Shown piece by piece: positions 36,503-44,867 of a DNA stretch of 64,000 nucleotides (position 1 is the first letter of the stretch; each line of letters opens with the position of its first letter). A program made the translations under genes and the position numbers. The notes beneath the pieces were generated by a model, which did no database searches, was not told the origin of the DNA, and saw only the letters and a list, made by a program, of their open reading frames with translations. This DNA comes from Microbulbifer sp. TB1203 (GTDB taxonomy: Bacteria; Pseudomonadota; Gammaproteobacteria; Pseudomonadales; Cellvibrionaceae): NCBI RefSeq assembly GCF_030997045.1, contig NZ_CP116899.1, forward strand, positions 3,000,001 to 3,064,000, given 5' to 3'.

Positions 36503-37297
36503 TCAGTTGAACATCTCCATCAACTTCCGCCCCGGCTCCGCCTCGCGCATAAACGCCTCCCCCACCAGAAACACATTCACATCGTGCCCGCGCATGGCCG
36601 CCACGTCGTCGGTGGTGTGGATGCCGCTCTCGGTCACCACGATACGATCTTCCGGAATCAGGTCCAGCAGTTTGAATGTGGTTTCCAACTGCACATCGAA
36701 GGTGTGCAGGTTGCGGTTGTTGATGCCGATCAGGCGATTGGGCAGCACCAGAGCGCGCTCCAGCTCCGCGCGGTTGTGCACCTCCACCAGCACGTCCAGC
36801 CCCAGCTCCAGGGCCAGTTCGTTGAGATCGCGCATCTGCCCGTCTTCCAGGCAGGCGGCGATCAGCAGTATGCAGTCGGCGCCGATGGCGCGGGCTTCGT
36901 GCACCTGGTAGGGGTCCACGGTAAAGTCCTTGCGCAGCACCGGCAGGCGTACCGCCCCCCTGGCCTGCTGCAGGTAGGCGTCCGAGCCCTGGAAGAAATC
37001 CACATCGGTGAGCACCGACAGGCAGGCGGCTCCACCCTTCTCGTAGCTGGTGGCGATCTCCGCGGGAATAAAATCCGCGCGGATCACCCCCTTACTGGGA
37101 GAGGCCTTTTTTATCTCCGCGATCACCGCCGCCTCGCCCGCCTTCAGTTTGTTCTCGATCGCGGTGACAAAACCCCGGGCCGGGGGCTGATCAAGCGCCC
37201 GAACCTGTATCTCCTCAAGCGGGCACTGCTGTTTGCGTTGCGCCACCTCCGCCCATTTGCGCTCGACAATGGTCTTTAAAATCGTGGGCGTACTCAA
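36503..37297 (-). CDS. trpC: indole-3-glycerol phosphate synthase
   Basis: Ring closure step of tryptophan synthesis. Start TTG 37297 (STPTILKTIVERK) is preceded by AAGGAG eight bases upstream and gives 264 aa. TIM-barrel motifs AEIKKASPSKGVIR, VLRKDFTVDPYQVHEA, VEVHNRAEL and GINNRNLHTF are intact. The TTG start overlaps the TGA of a 14-codon mini-ORF that bridges trpD and trpC. Last gene of the trp operon here; no fused trpF. Confidence 0.95.
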   Translation of the reverse strand: MSTPTILKTIVERKWAEVAQRKQQCPLEEIQVRALDQPPARGFVTAIENKLKAGEAAVIAEIKKASPSKGVIRADFIPAEIATSYEKGGAACLSVLTDVDFFQGSDAYLQQARGAVRLPVLRKDFTVDPYQVHEARAIGADCILLIAACLEDGQMRDLNELALELGLDVLVEVHNRAELERALVLPNRLIGINNRNLHTFDVQLETTFKLLDLIPEDRIVVTESGIHTTDDVAAMRGHDVNVFLVGEAFMREAEPGRKLMEMFN

Positions 37298-37334
37298 GGC
37301 TGTATCTCCTTCGCGCTCATGGCTGTATTTGCGC

Positions 37335-37338
<4 letters not shown>
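37294..37338 (-). CDS. Mini-ORF bridging trpD and trpC (duplicated trpD end)
   Basis: Fourteen codons (MSANTAMSAKEIQP) start in an ATGA overlap with the trpD stop and end in a TTGA overlap with the trpC start. The sequence ends in the same EIQP as TrpD, so it looks like a short duplication of the trpD 3' end. It may only pass ribosomes on to trpC. Confidence 0.45.
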
Positions 37339-38384
<1,046 letters not shown>

Positions 38385-38430
38385 TATCTTTCTCCCCAAG
38401 ACTCCGATAAGACTAGAAGCGAAATGCGAA

Positions 38431-38555
38431 GGCGCTGATGCCGGGGGCTTTTTGCGAGACTGTTGGCGGGAGGGACCCCGCCGACAAGCCTACAGGGACG
38501 TATTTAGGGGGGGCGCCTAGCCCGTGTCTCGCAAAAAGCCCCCGGCAGCAGGGCC
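38431..38555. repeat. Variable-stem hairpin element, copy G, inside the trp operon
   Basis: 30-nt arms (38431-38460, 38526-38555) with two mismatches. Compared with copy B, GCGGGAC/GTCCCGC has become GCGAGAC/GTCTCGC, a compensating change. The inner hairpin GGCGGGAGGGACCCCGCC and the TACAGGGACGTATT block form the loop. It lies between trpG and trpD, so the trp mRNA should contain it. Confidence 0.88.
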
Positions 38556-38577
38556 GCCTCGGCGCAACCCATGGCTC

Positions 38578-39156
38578 CTACGACTCCAGAAAGTTTCTCA
38601 GCATATCGTGACCGTGCTGGGTGAGGATCGATTCCGGATGGAACTGCACCCCCTCCACCGCCAGCTCCCGGTGGCGCAGGCCCATGATCTCATCGATTTC
38701 GCCGTCTTCGGTTTCCGTCCAGGCGGTGATCTCCAGGCACTCCGGCAGGCTGCCCTTTTCCACCACCAGCGAGTGGTAGCGGGTGGCCTCGAACGGATTG
38801 GACAGCCCGTGAAACACCCCCAGGTTGTTGTGCACGATTTGCGAGGTCTTGCCGTGCATCACCTGGCCCGCGCGCACCACCCGACCGCCGAATACCTGGC
38901 CGATGCTCTGGTGGCCGAGACAGATACCCAGGATCGGGACCTGCCCGGCAAAGCGGCGAACGGTGGCCATGGAAATACCCGCCTCGTTGGGCGTGCATGG
39001 ACCGGGAGAGATCACGATTTTCTCCGGAGCCATGTCATCGATATCCGCCACAGAAATTTCGTCGTTGCGTACAACCACCACCTCTGCGCCCAATTCGGCC
39101 AGGTACTGCACTACGTTCCAGGTGAAGGAGTCGTAGTTGTCGATCATCAGAATCAT
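38578..39156 (-). CDS. trpG: anthranilate synthase component II, glutamine amidotransferase
   Basis: Supplies ammonia from glutamine to TrpE; the same protein often serves PabB. The 192-aa product has MILMIDNYDSFTWNVVQYL, ISPGPCTPNEAG, the nucleophile in ILGICLGHQSIGQVFGG (Cys near 79) and the catalytic histidine-glutamate in VQFHPESILT. It overlaps the ion-channel gene upstream by four bases. A TrpG/PabA double role is likely since no separate pabA is visible. Confidence 0.96.
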   Translation of the reverse strand: MILMIDNYDSFTWNVVQYLAELGAEVVVVRNDEISVADIDDMAPEKIVISPGPCTPNEAGISMATVRRFAGQVPILGICLGHQSIGQVFGGRVVRAGQVMHGKTSQIVHNNLGVFHGLSNPFEATRYHSLVVEKGSLPECLEITAWTETEDGEIDEIMGLRHRELAVEGVQFHPESILTQHGHDMLRNFLES

Positions 39157-40001
39157 TGTCCGGCTCCTCTCTCGGATTTTTCCATACGCCTTTGCAGGCG
39201 CGCCAACGCCTCTTGCGTCGCGCGCAGTTCGCGCAGGATTTCGGTCTGGCTGGGGGGCAGCTGCAGTTCGTCCAGGCGTCGCAGCTTGGCCTCCTCCAGG
39301 TTGTTGAGCACCACGCCGATAAACAGGTTGATCATCACAAAAGCGCCCATCACCACAAAGCTGACGAAGTAGACCCAGGCCCAGGGCATGCTCTCCATGG
39401 CGGTGTACATGATATCGGTCCAGTCCTCGAAAGTGACGATGCGGAACAGGCTCAGCAGGGCGATGGGCAGGCTGCGCCAGTGGGTGGGATCGATCTCATG
39501 GAACAAAAAATACCCGGCCACTGCGTAGATATAGAAAATAATGCTCATCAACAGCGCAATGTGGAACATACTCGGCAGGCTTTTCAGCAGGGTATCCACC
39601 AGCAGGCGCAGTTCCGGGAAGGCGGACACCAGGCGCAACACGCGCAGCACCCGAACCAGGCGCGCCAGTGTGGCCAGCGGCCCCGCGGCGGGGATCAGGC
39701 TGAGAGCGACGACGGTGAAATCGAAGCAGTTCCAGCCGCTGGCGAAGTAGCGCCAGGGGCGGCTGCCGTGGGCGGCCATCTTTATCGCCGCCTCGGCGAT
39801 AAAAGCGGCGAGAATCAGCCGGTTGACGCCGTGCAGCAAGCCGCCGAAACGCTCGGTCACCCATGGAAAAGTCTCCAGGCCCACGGCCACGCCGTTGAGC
39901 AGGATCAGGCCGATTATGAATTGACTGAACAAGGGCGCCGCCACCAGGCGTCCGCACTGTTCCGCCACAGACGGGCTCTGCGCAATCCTAACTTCGTTCA
40001 T
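39153..40001 (-). CDS. Voltage-gated-type ion channel (BacNav/BacCav-like)
   Basis: Six-helix cation channel subunit, 282 aa from ATG 40001 (MNEVRIAQSP); GTG 40025 would add eight residues. S1-S4 form a voltage sensor with spaced arginines in S4 (ARLVRVLRVLRLVSAF), followed by S5, the pore with filter TFEDWTD, S6 (VMGAFVMINLFIGVVLNNLEE) and a C-terminal coiled coil. The filter has acidic residues where NavAb has Ser and Met, as in calcium-selective CavAb. It overlaps trpG by four bases and trpE by about 14, so it is translated as part of the trp operon. Confidence 0.88.
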   Translation of the reverse strand: MNEVRIAQSPSVAEQCGRLVAAPLFSQFIIGLILLNGVAVGLETFPWVTERFGGLLHGVNRLILAAFIAEAAIKMAAHGSRPWRYFASGWNCFDFTVVALSLIPAAGPLATLARLVRVLRVLRLVSAFPELRLLVDTLLKSLPSMFHIALLMSIIFYIYAVAGYFLFHEIDPTHWRSLPIALLSLFRIVTFEDWTDIMYTAMESMPWAWVYFVSFVVMGAFVMINLFIGVVLNNLEEAKLRRLDELQLPPSQTEILRELRATQEALARLQRRMEKSERGAGQ

Positions 40002-41499
40002 TGCTGGCAATCTTCTCTGCGTCACTGCTACTGGACAACGCTATTGCCGCGGCGCGAAACAGCGCGCGGGCCTTGTTCATGGTCTCTTCCCACTCGGCCT
40101 GGGGGTCCGAGTCCGCCACCAGGCCGGCGCCGGCCTGGATAAACAACTGACCATCCTTGATGACTGCAGTTCTGATCGCGATGGCGGTATCCATATTGCC
40201 GTTCCACGCTAGGTAGCCCACGGCGCCGCCGTAGATACCGCGTTTTTCCGGCTCCAGTTCGTCGATGATCTCCATGGCGCGGATCTTCGGCGCCCCCGAG
40301 AGAGTGCCCGCGGGCAGCGCCGCGCGCAGGGCGTCGATGGCGGTGAGTCCGGATTTCAACCTGCCGGTCACATTGGAGGTGATGTGCATGACGTGGGAAT
40401 AGCGCTCCACCACCATCTTTTCGGTGACCCGCACGCTGCCGGTCTCCGCCACCCGGCCCACATCGTTGCGGCCCAGGTCGATCAGCATCAGGTGTTCCGC
40501 CAGTTCCTTGGGGTCTGCCAGCAGCTCCCGCTCCAGCGCCGCATCCTCCTCTTCGCTGACGCCGCGGCGGCGGGTGCCGGCCAGCGGCCGCACCGTCATA
40601 TCCCCCGCCTCCAAGTGCACCAGGATCTCGGGGCTGGAGCCCACCACCTGGTGGTCGCCCAGGTCGAGGAAGTACATGTAGGGGGAGGGATTGAGGCTGC
40701 GCAGGGCGCGGTAAAGGTTGAGAGGCGGGGCGTCGAAGGGCACCGACAAGCGCTGGGACGGCACCACCTGCATCACGTCGCCGGCGAGTATGTATTCCTT
40801 CACCCGCTCCACGCCCCGCTTGAAGGCGGCTTCGCCGAAATGGGACTTGAAGGCGGACTCGTCGATGGCGTTGCCGTCCAGGTCCAGGGGCACGGTATTC
40901 GGCAGCGGCTGTGCCAGTCTGCCCACCAGTTCGTCCAGGCGCCGCTGGGCGCGGCCATAGGAGTCCTCTTTCGTCGGGTCCCCGTGTACGATAAAGATCA
41001 CCGCGCCGGCCAGGTTGTCGAACACCACCAGTTCATCGCTGACCATCAGCAGGATATCCGGGTTGCCCAGGGTGTCCGGCGGCGCACTGTGGGCCAGGCG
41101 GGATTCGATATAGCGCACGCAGTCGTAACCGAAATAGCCCACCAGGCCGCCGTTGAATCGCGGCAGGCCCGGGAGTTCCGGTACCCGGTAGCGGCGTTGG
41201 AACTCCTCGACGAAAGCCAGCGGATCGTCGGATTCGCACTGCTCCACCACGTCGCCGTCACGCTCTACGGTAACTGCATTCCCACGGACGCGGAGAAGGG
41301 TGCGCGCGGGCAGCCCGATAATGGAGTAGCGGCCCCACTTCTCGCCCCCCTGCACCGATTCCAGCAGGTAGCTGTAGCGGCCGCTGGCCAGTTTCAGGTA
41401 GGTGGAGAGCGGCGTTTCGATATCCGCCAGCACGCGGCGCACCAGCGGTATGCGGTTGTATCCCGCGGACGCAAGTTGGGCGTATTCACTTGGGGTCAT
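39988..41499 (-). CDS. trpE: anthranilate synthase component I
   Basis: Converts chorismate to anthranilate with TrpG. The 503-aa product has the tryptophan-feedback motif YLLESVQGGEKWGRYSIIG near the N-terminus and the chorismate-binding C-terminal domain with GTRRRGVSEEEDAALE, LIDLGRNDVGRV and GTLSGAPKIRAMEIIDELE. First gene of the operon, preceded by a leader peptide with three Trp codons and possible attenuator pairings. The 3' end overlaps the channel gene. Confidence 0.97.
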   Translation of the reverse strand: MTPSEYAQLASAGYNRIPLVRRVLADIETPLSTYLKLASGRYSYLLESVQGGEKWGRYSIIGLPARTLLRVRGNAVTVERDGDVVEQCESDDPLAFVEEFQRRYRVPELPGLPRFNGGLVGYFGYDCVRYIESRLAHSAPPDTLGNPDILLMVSDELVVFDNLAGAVIFIVHGDPTKEDSYGRAQRRLDELVGRLAQPLPNTVPLDLDGNAIDESAFKSHFGEAAFKRGVERVKEYILAGDVMQVVPSQRLSVPFDAPPLNLYRALRSLNPSPYMYFLDLGDHQVVGSSPEILVHLEAGDMTVRPLAGTRRRGVSEEEDAALERELLADPKELAEHLMLIDLGRNDVGRVAETGSVRVTEKMVVERYSHVMHITSNVTGRLKSGLTAIDALRAALPAGTLSGAPKIRAMEIIDELEPEKRGIYGGAVGYLAWNGNMDTAIAIRTAVIKDGQLFIQAGAGLVADSDPQAEWEETMNKARALFRAAAIALSSSSDAEKIASNERS

Positions 41500-41548
41500 G
41501 GTGACTCCGGCTAGGTTTTGAAACTGAGAGTTTCAGGGAGTTCGGTTG

Positions 41549-41614
41549 GTGGGCGACAATACCCCGGTACAGGGGACTTGCCCACGGAGTGGCCGGACGG
41601 TATCGGGTACCGGC
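41549..41614 (-). promoter_or_regulatory. Possible trp attenuator pairings
   Basis: On the minus strand, hairpin GCCGG..CCGGC with inner CGGTA/TACCG (41592-41614) precedes a hairpin with outer stem GTGGGC/GCCCAC and inner CCCC/GGGG (about 41549-41586). CCGGTAC of the first (41607-41613) can instead pair with GTACCGG of the second (41564-41570), giving mutually exclusive folds. No long U-run follows, so the termination mechanism is unclear. Confidence 0.45.
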
Positions 41615-41632
41615 TCTGGCCTCATCAGCGGA

Positions 41633-41695
41633 TCAGTGGCGCCATCGCCAGCTGGTGTTGTGGGGGGCCCAGTTGTTGCAGGCGTTGTGAGTCAC
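41633..41695 (-). CDS. trpL: trp operon leader peptide (20 codons, three Trp)
   Basis: GTG 41695 begins MTHNACNNWAPHNTSWRWRH, with Trp at codons 9, 16 and 18 near the end. GAGGGA lies seven bases upstream as ribosome site. It is 133 bases ahead of trpE and about 20 bases after a predicted transcription start, the geometry of an attenuation leader. Three Trp codons in 20 is far above chance. It is too short for routine gene callers. Confidence 0.72.
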   Translation of the reverse strand: MTHNACNNWAPHNTSWRWRH

Positions 41696-41721
41696 GGGTA
41701 TTCCCTCGTTGCAGGCGGCCA

Positions 41722-41750
41722 AGTTTACAAATCCATTGGCAAGGGGGCAA
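41722..41750 (-). promoter_or_regulatory. Candidate trp operon promoter
   Basis: On the minus strand TTGCCC (41750-41745) and TAAACT (41727-41722) are 17 bases apart, four of six matches each. The start of transcription would fall near 41715, twenty bases before the leader peptide. Confidence 0.5.
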
Positions 41751-42161
41751 CTCCCCTTGAAAAAACAAATTTGCACAGCCGAAGGCTGCCCGCGAAGCGG
41801 GTGGGGCGCAGGAATGGGCCTCGCGGCCGCTGCCATCGCCCGCACCCTGAAAAGGAACAAAGTAATCGTTGCCGCCGAAGGGCCGACCGCCCCCCCGCTC
41901 TATCCGGCTGGCTACAAGGAATCGGCTCGAGCATCCTCATGCTCCTGGGTCAGCCTGAAGGAAACAAAGCCGGAAACAGATACATCGGCGAATGCATCCA
42001 CCGCAGCACTGTTCGCGAGAGCGCCGCCGGATAAGCGGCATTTGCATGGAATTGAGAGCGGAGCGGAATCAGGTCGCGGTCCCGCAGGCGCCGATCAACG
42101 AGCGACATCTGCCTGAAGGACCGCGAGTGGGAGAGGGAGTCACTTGGAGGAAGGATTCAAG
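41751..42161. other. Spacer between rpe and the trp promoter, no gene recognised
   Basis: About 410 bases where Pseudomonas carries gph. Short hairpins CAGCCGAAGGCTG and CCCGCGAAGCGGG (near 41776-41801) are visible; open frames on both strands lack family features and have no ribosome site. I see no remnant of a phosphatase. Confidence 0.5.
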
Positions 42162-42827
42162 TTATTTAGCCAGTTCCCGGCGCATTACAGAGATGACTTC
42201 CGCGTAGTCTTTTTTACTGAAGATGGCCGAACCGGCGACAAAGGTGTCGGCACCGGCAGCGGCGATTTCAGCGATATTGCCGCAGGTGACGCCTCCGTCG
42301 ATTTCCAGGCGGATATCCAGGCCGGAGTCGTCGATCAGGGTGCGGGCTTCGCGCAGCTTGTCCAGGGTAGCGGGAATGAACTTCTGGCCGCCGAAACCCG
42401 GGTTGACCGACATCAGCAGGATCATGTCCAGCTTGTCCATCACGTATTTGGCCGCCTCCAGGCCAGTGGCCGGATTGAAAACCAGGCCCGCCTTGCAGCC
42501 GAGGCTGCGGATCAGCTGCAGGGACCTGTCCACGTGGCGCGAGGCCTCGGGGTGGAAAGTGATGGAGGTGGCGCCGGCGTCGGCGAACATACGGATCATT
42601 TCGTCCACCGGTTCCACCATCAGGTGCACGTCGATAGGGGCCTCGACGCCGTGCTTGCGCAGCGCGCTGCACACCATGGGCCCTATGGTGAGGTTGGGCA
42701 CATAGTGGTTGTCCATTACGTCGAAATGCACCCAGTCGGCGCCGGCGGCCAGCACCGCGTCCACTTCCTCACCCAGGCGGGCGAAGTCGGCGGAGAGAAT
42801 GGAGGGGGCGATCTTGTAGTCCGGCAT
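42162..42827 (-). CDS. rpe: ribulose-phosphate 3-epimerase
   Basis: Interconverts ribulose-5-phosphate and xylulose-5-phosphate. The 221-aa TIM barrel begins MPDYKIAPSILSADFARLGEE in part, with the metal ligands in WVHFDVMDNHYVPNLTIGP, VHLMVEP, and VNPGFGGQKFIP, and LEIDGGV at the phosphate site. Downstream toward trpE there is no gph, unlike Pseudomonas. Same strand as murU-amgK, 20 bases apart. Confidence 0.96.
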   Translation of the reverse strand: MPDYKIAPSILSADFARLGEEVDAVLAAGADWVHFDVMDNHYVPNLTIGPMVCSALRKHGVEAPIDVHLMVEPVDEMIRMFADAGATSITFHPEASRHVDRSLQLIRSLGCKAGLVFNPATGLEAAKYVMDKLDMILLMSVNPGFGGQKFIPATLDKLREARTLIDDSGLDIRLEIDGGVTCGNIAEIAAAGADTFVAGSAIFSKKDYAEVISVMRRELAK

Positions 42828-42847
42828 ATGGCTTCCTGTTTCGATGA

Positions 42848-43567
42848 TTATTCACTGTGTCCGGTTGGGCGCTCGTCCAGCCGCTGCAGGCGTTCGTCCA
42901 GTCGCCGCAGGCGCTCGGGAGTACCCACGTCGCACCAGTCACCCTCGTAGAGCTCCGCCTGCAGCCCGTCTTCGTTGTGGGTGAACACTTCCCCCAGGCC
43001 GAAGCGGGTGCGCACTCGGGGGTATTCGCTCAGGGTCTGCGGGCGCAGCCAGCTGATGCCGGAGAAGGTATAGCGGGGTTTGGCGGTGCCGGAGAGCAGC
43101 CCATTCTCGATGCCGAAGTCACCCTCCGGATTGTGCGGCGGGTTGGGTACCATCAGCAGGCGCCCCGGACAGCCCTCGGGCAATGGCCGCGCGAGCCAAT
43201 GGGAGAAGTCGAAATCACACCAGACATCGCCGTTGACCACCAGGAAGGGGGTGTCATCCAGCAGCGGCAGCGCCTTGAGAATGCCGCCGGCGGTTTCCAG
43301 GGGCTCTGTCTCCACGGAGTAGCGGATATCCAGGCCCCAGCGGGCGCCCTCCCCCAGTTGGTCGCGGATCTTCTCCCCCAGGTGGCTCAGGTTGATGACC
43401 ACCCGGCGTACGCCGGCATTCGCCAGCCGCTCCAGGGTGTATTCGATCAGCGGCCGGCCCGCAACCGGCAACAGTGGCTTGGGGACCTGCTCGGTCAGTG
43501 GGCGCATGCGCTTGCCGAAACCGGCAGCCAGCACCATGGCGGCAGGTATTTTGTTTGTATTGCTCAT
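42848..43567 (-). CDS. murU: N-acetylmuramate alpha-1-phosphate uridylyltransferase
   Basis: Makes UDP-MurNAc from MurNAc-1-phosphate in a cell-wall recycling bypass that avoids de novo MurA and hence fosfomycin. The 239-aa nucleotidyltransferase has MVLAAGFGKRMRPLTEQVPK (UTP-binding loop), VVNGDVWCDFD and a C-terminal EGDWCDVGTPERL. It overlaps amgK by four bases; this amgK-murU pair next to lptD is the Pseudomonas arrangement. Confidence 0.92.
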   Translation of the reverse strand: MSNTNKIPAAMVLAAGFGKRMRPLTEQVPKPLLPVAGRPLIEYTLERLANAGVRRVVINLSHLGEKIRDQLGEGARWGLDIRYSVETEPLETAGGILKALPLLDDTPFLVVNGDVWCDFDFSHWLARPLPEGCPGRLLMVPNPPHNPEGDFGIENGLLSGTAKPRYTFSGISWLRPQTLSEYPRVRTRFGLGEVFTHNEDGLQAELYEGDWCDVGTPERLRRLDERLQRLDERPTGHSE

Positions 43568-44661
43568 TCTGGCACTCTCTGCTCCGCCATCTCACCGGCT
43601 CGCGTGCGCCGTTCGCCGGCGTTGCGGTAGTCCCGGTACCAGTCCTGGCGTTCGGCCAGCGGCAGCAGTTCGCTGCGAAACCAGTCGGCGAAGGGTTTCA
43701 ATTCCGGATAGCGCCCGGCCACCTCCAAGGTGTAACGGATCACCAGCGGCAGGTCCGGCAGGTAACCCCGTTTGCCGTCGCGCAGGTAGAGGCGCGGAAA
43801 CAGGCCCAACACCTTGATATGTCGCTGCAGGCCCATCCAGTCGAACCAGCGCAGGAAAGTCTGCGGCGGCACCGACTCCAGTATGCCCGCGGATTCTGCG
43901 GTGTCGGCATAGCAAAGCGCCCAGTGTTCCACCCGCTCCCGAGGCCAGCGCACATAGCAATCGCGCAGCAGAGAGGCCAGGTCGTAGGTGACCGGGCCCC
44001 AGACCGCGTCCTGGAAATCCACCACCCCGGGGCGCTCGCCGTCGCGCACCATCAGGTTGCGGCTGTGGTAGTCCCGATGCACCAGCACCTGGGGCTGCTC
44101 AGTGGCAGAATCCAACAGCAGGCTGAAAGTGTCTTCGAGAAGCCGGTTCTCCTCTTCACTGAGGGAGTGGCCCAGCAGTCTGCCGGCCAACCACTCCGGC
44201 AGGATGCGCATTTCCGCCAGCAGCAACTCCCGGTTGTAGGGCGGGAAAAGGTCGTCCTCCGGCGGGATCTGCTGCAGGCACAGCAGCTCACTCAATACCT
44301 CCGCGTAGAGCCCCTCTACGGAATCCTCGTTCAGCAGGCCCAAAAGCTGCCGGTCGCCCAGATCCTCCAGCAGCATATAGCCACGCTCCACATCCGCCGC
44401 TACCACCATTGGGGTGTGGATGCCGTGGCGGCGCAGGTAATCGGCCACGGCGACAAAGCGCCCGGGATTGGTGCGTTCCGGCGGTGAATCCACCGCGATC
44501 AGGCTGGGCGCGTCGAGGGTGCGGAAATAGCGGCGAAAGCCCGCGTCCCCGGCCAGGGTCTGCAGCGCCACGGATTCGCCCGACCGCAGCGCGCGGCCGG
44601 CCCACAGGCACAACTCCTCGCGCCGCCTGTCTGTCCCGTCTGTCAGTGGACGCTCACTCAT
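43564..44661 (-). CDS. amgK: anomeric N-acetylmuramate/N-acetylglucosamine kinase
   Basis: Phosphorylates MurNAc and GlcNAc at C1, feeding MurU. The 365-aa product is an aminoglycoside-phosphotransferase-fold kinase with the catalytic loop LVHRDYHSRNLMV (near 195) and metal site VVDFQDAVWGPVTYDLASLL. Divergent from lptD across a spacer with a possible sigma-E promoter for lptD. With anmK at 1.7 kb the window encodes two entries into MurNAc recycling. Confidence 0.92.
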   Translation of the reverse strand: MSERPLTDGTDRRREELCLWAGRALRSGESVALQTLAGDAGFRRYFRTLDAPSLIAVDSPPERTNPGRFVAVADYLRRHGIHTPMVVAADVERGYMLLEDLGDRQLLGLLNEDSVEGLYAEVLSELLCLQQIPPEDDLFPPYNRELLLAEMRILPEWLAGRLLGHSLSEEENRLLEDTFSLLLDSATEQPQVLVHRDYHSRNLMVRDGERPGVVDFQDAVWGPVTYDLASLLRDCYVRWPRERVEHWALCYADTAESAGILESVPPQTFLRWFDWMGLQRHIKVLGLFPRLYLRDGKRGYLPDLPLVIRYTLEVAGRYPELKPFADWFRSELLPLAERQDWYRDYRNAGERRTRAGEMAEQRVPE

Positions 44662-44755
44662 GCGCCGATACTACTCCAGTGATTACCGGCCGCATTGTAA
44701 CGGCGCCGGCGCCGCCGTCCAGCCGCGGCCGCTTATTTCCCTCAACCGGGCACCG

Positions 44756-44783
44756 GGAACCCGCAATCAGTGTTAACGGTCTC
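44756..44783 (+). promoter_or_regulatory. Candidate sigma-E promoter of lptD
   Basis: GGAACCC (44756-44762) and GTCTC (44779-44783) are 16 bases apart, close to the envelope-stress consensus. In E. coli lptD-surA is a sigma-E target, which makes the match plausible. Confidence 0.4.
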
Positions 44784-44867
44784 TGCATTCAAGTAGAATC
44801 GACCGCTGATTTTTGCGCGGCACACAGCGCGTACGGAACTCTAAAGATAGCCGGAACATATCACCTG

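Noticed and set aside
41709..42116. Plus-strand 135-codon frame in the rpe-trpE spacer
   Set aside because: No ribosome site, no recognisable domain, and it crosses repeat hairpins.
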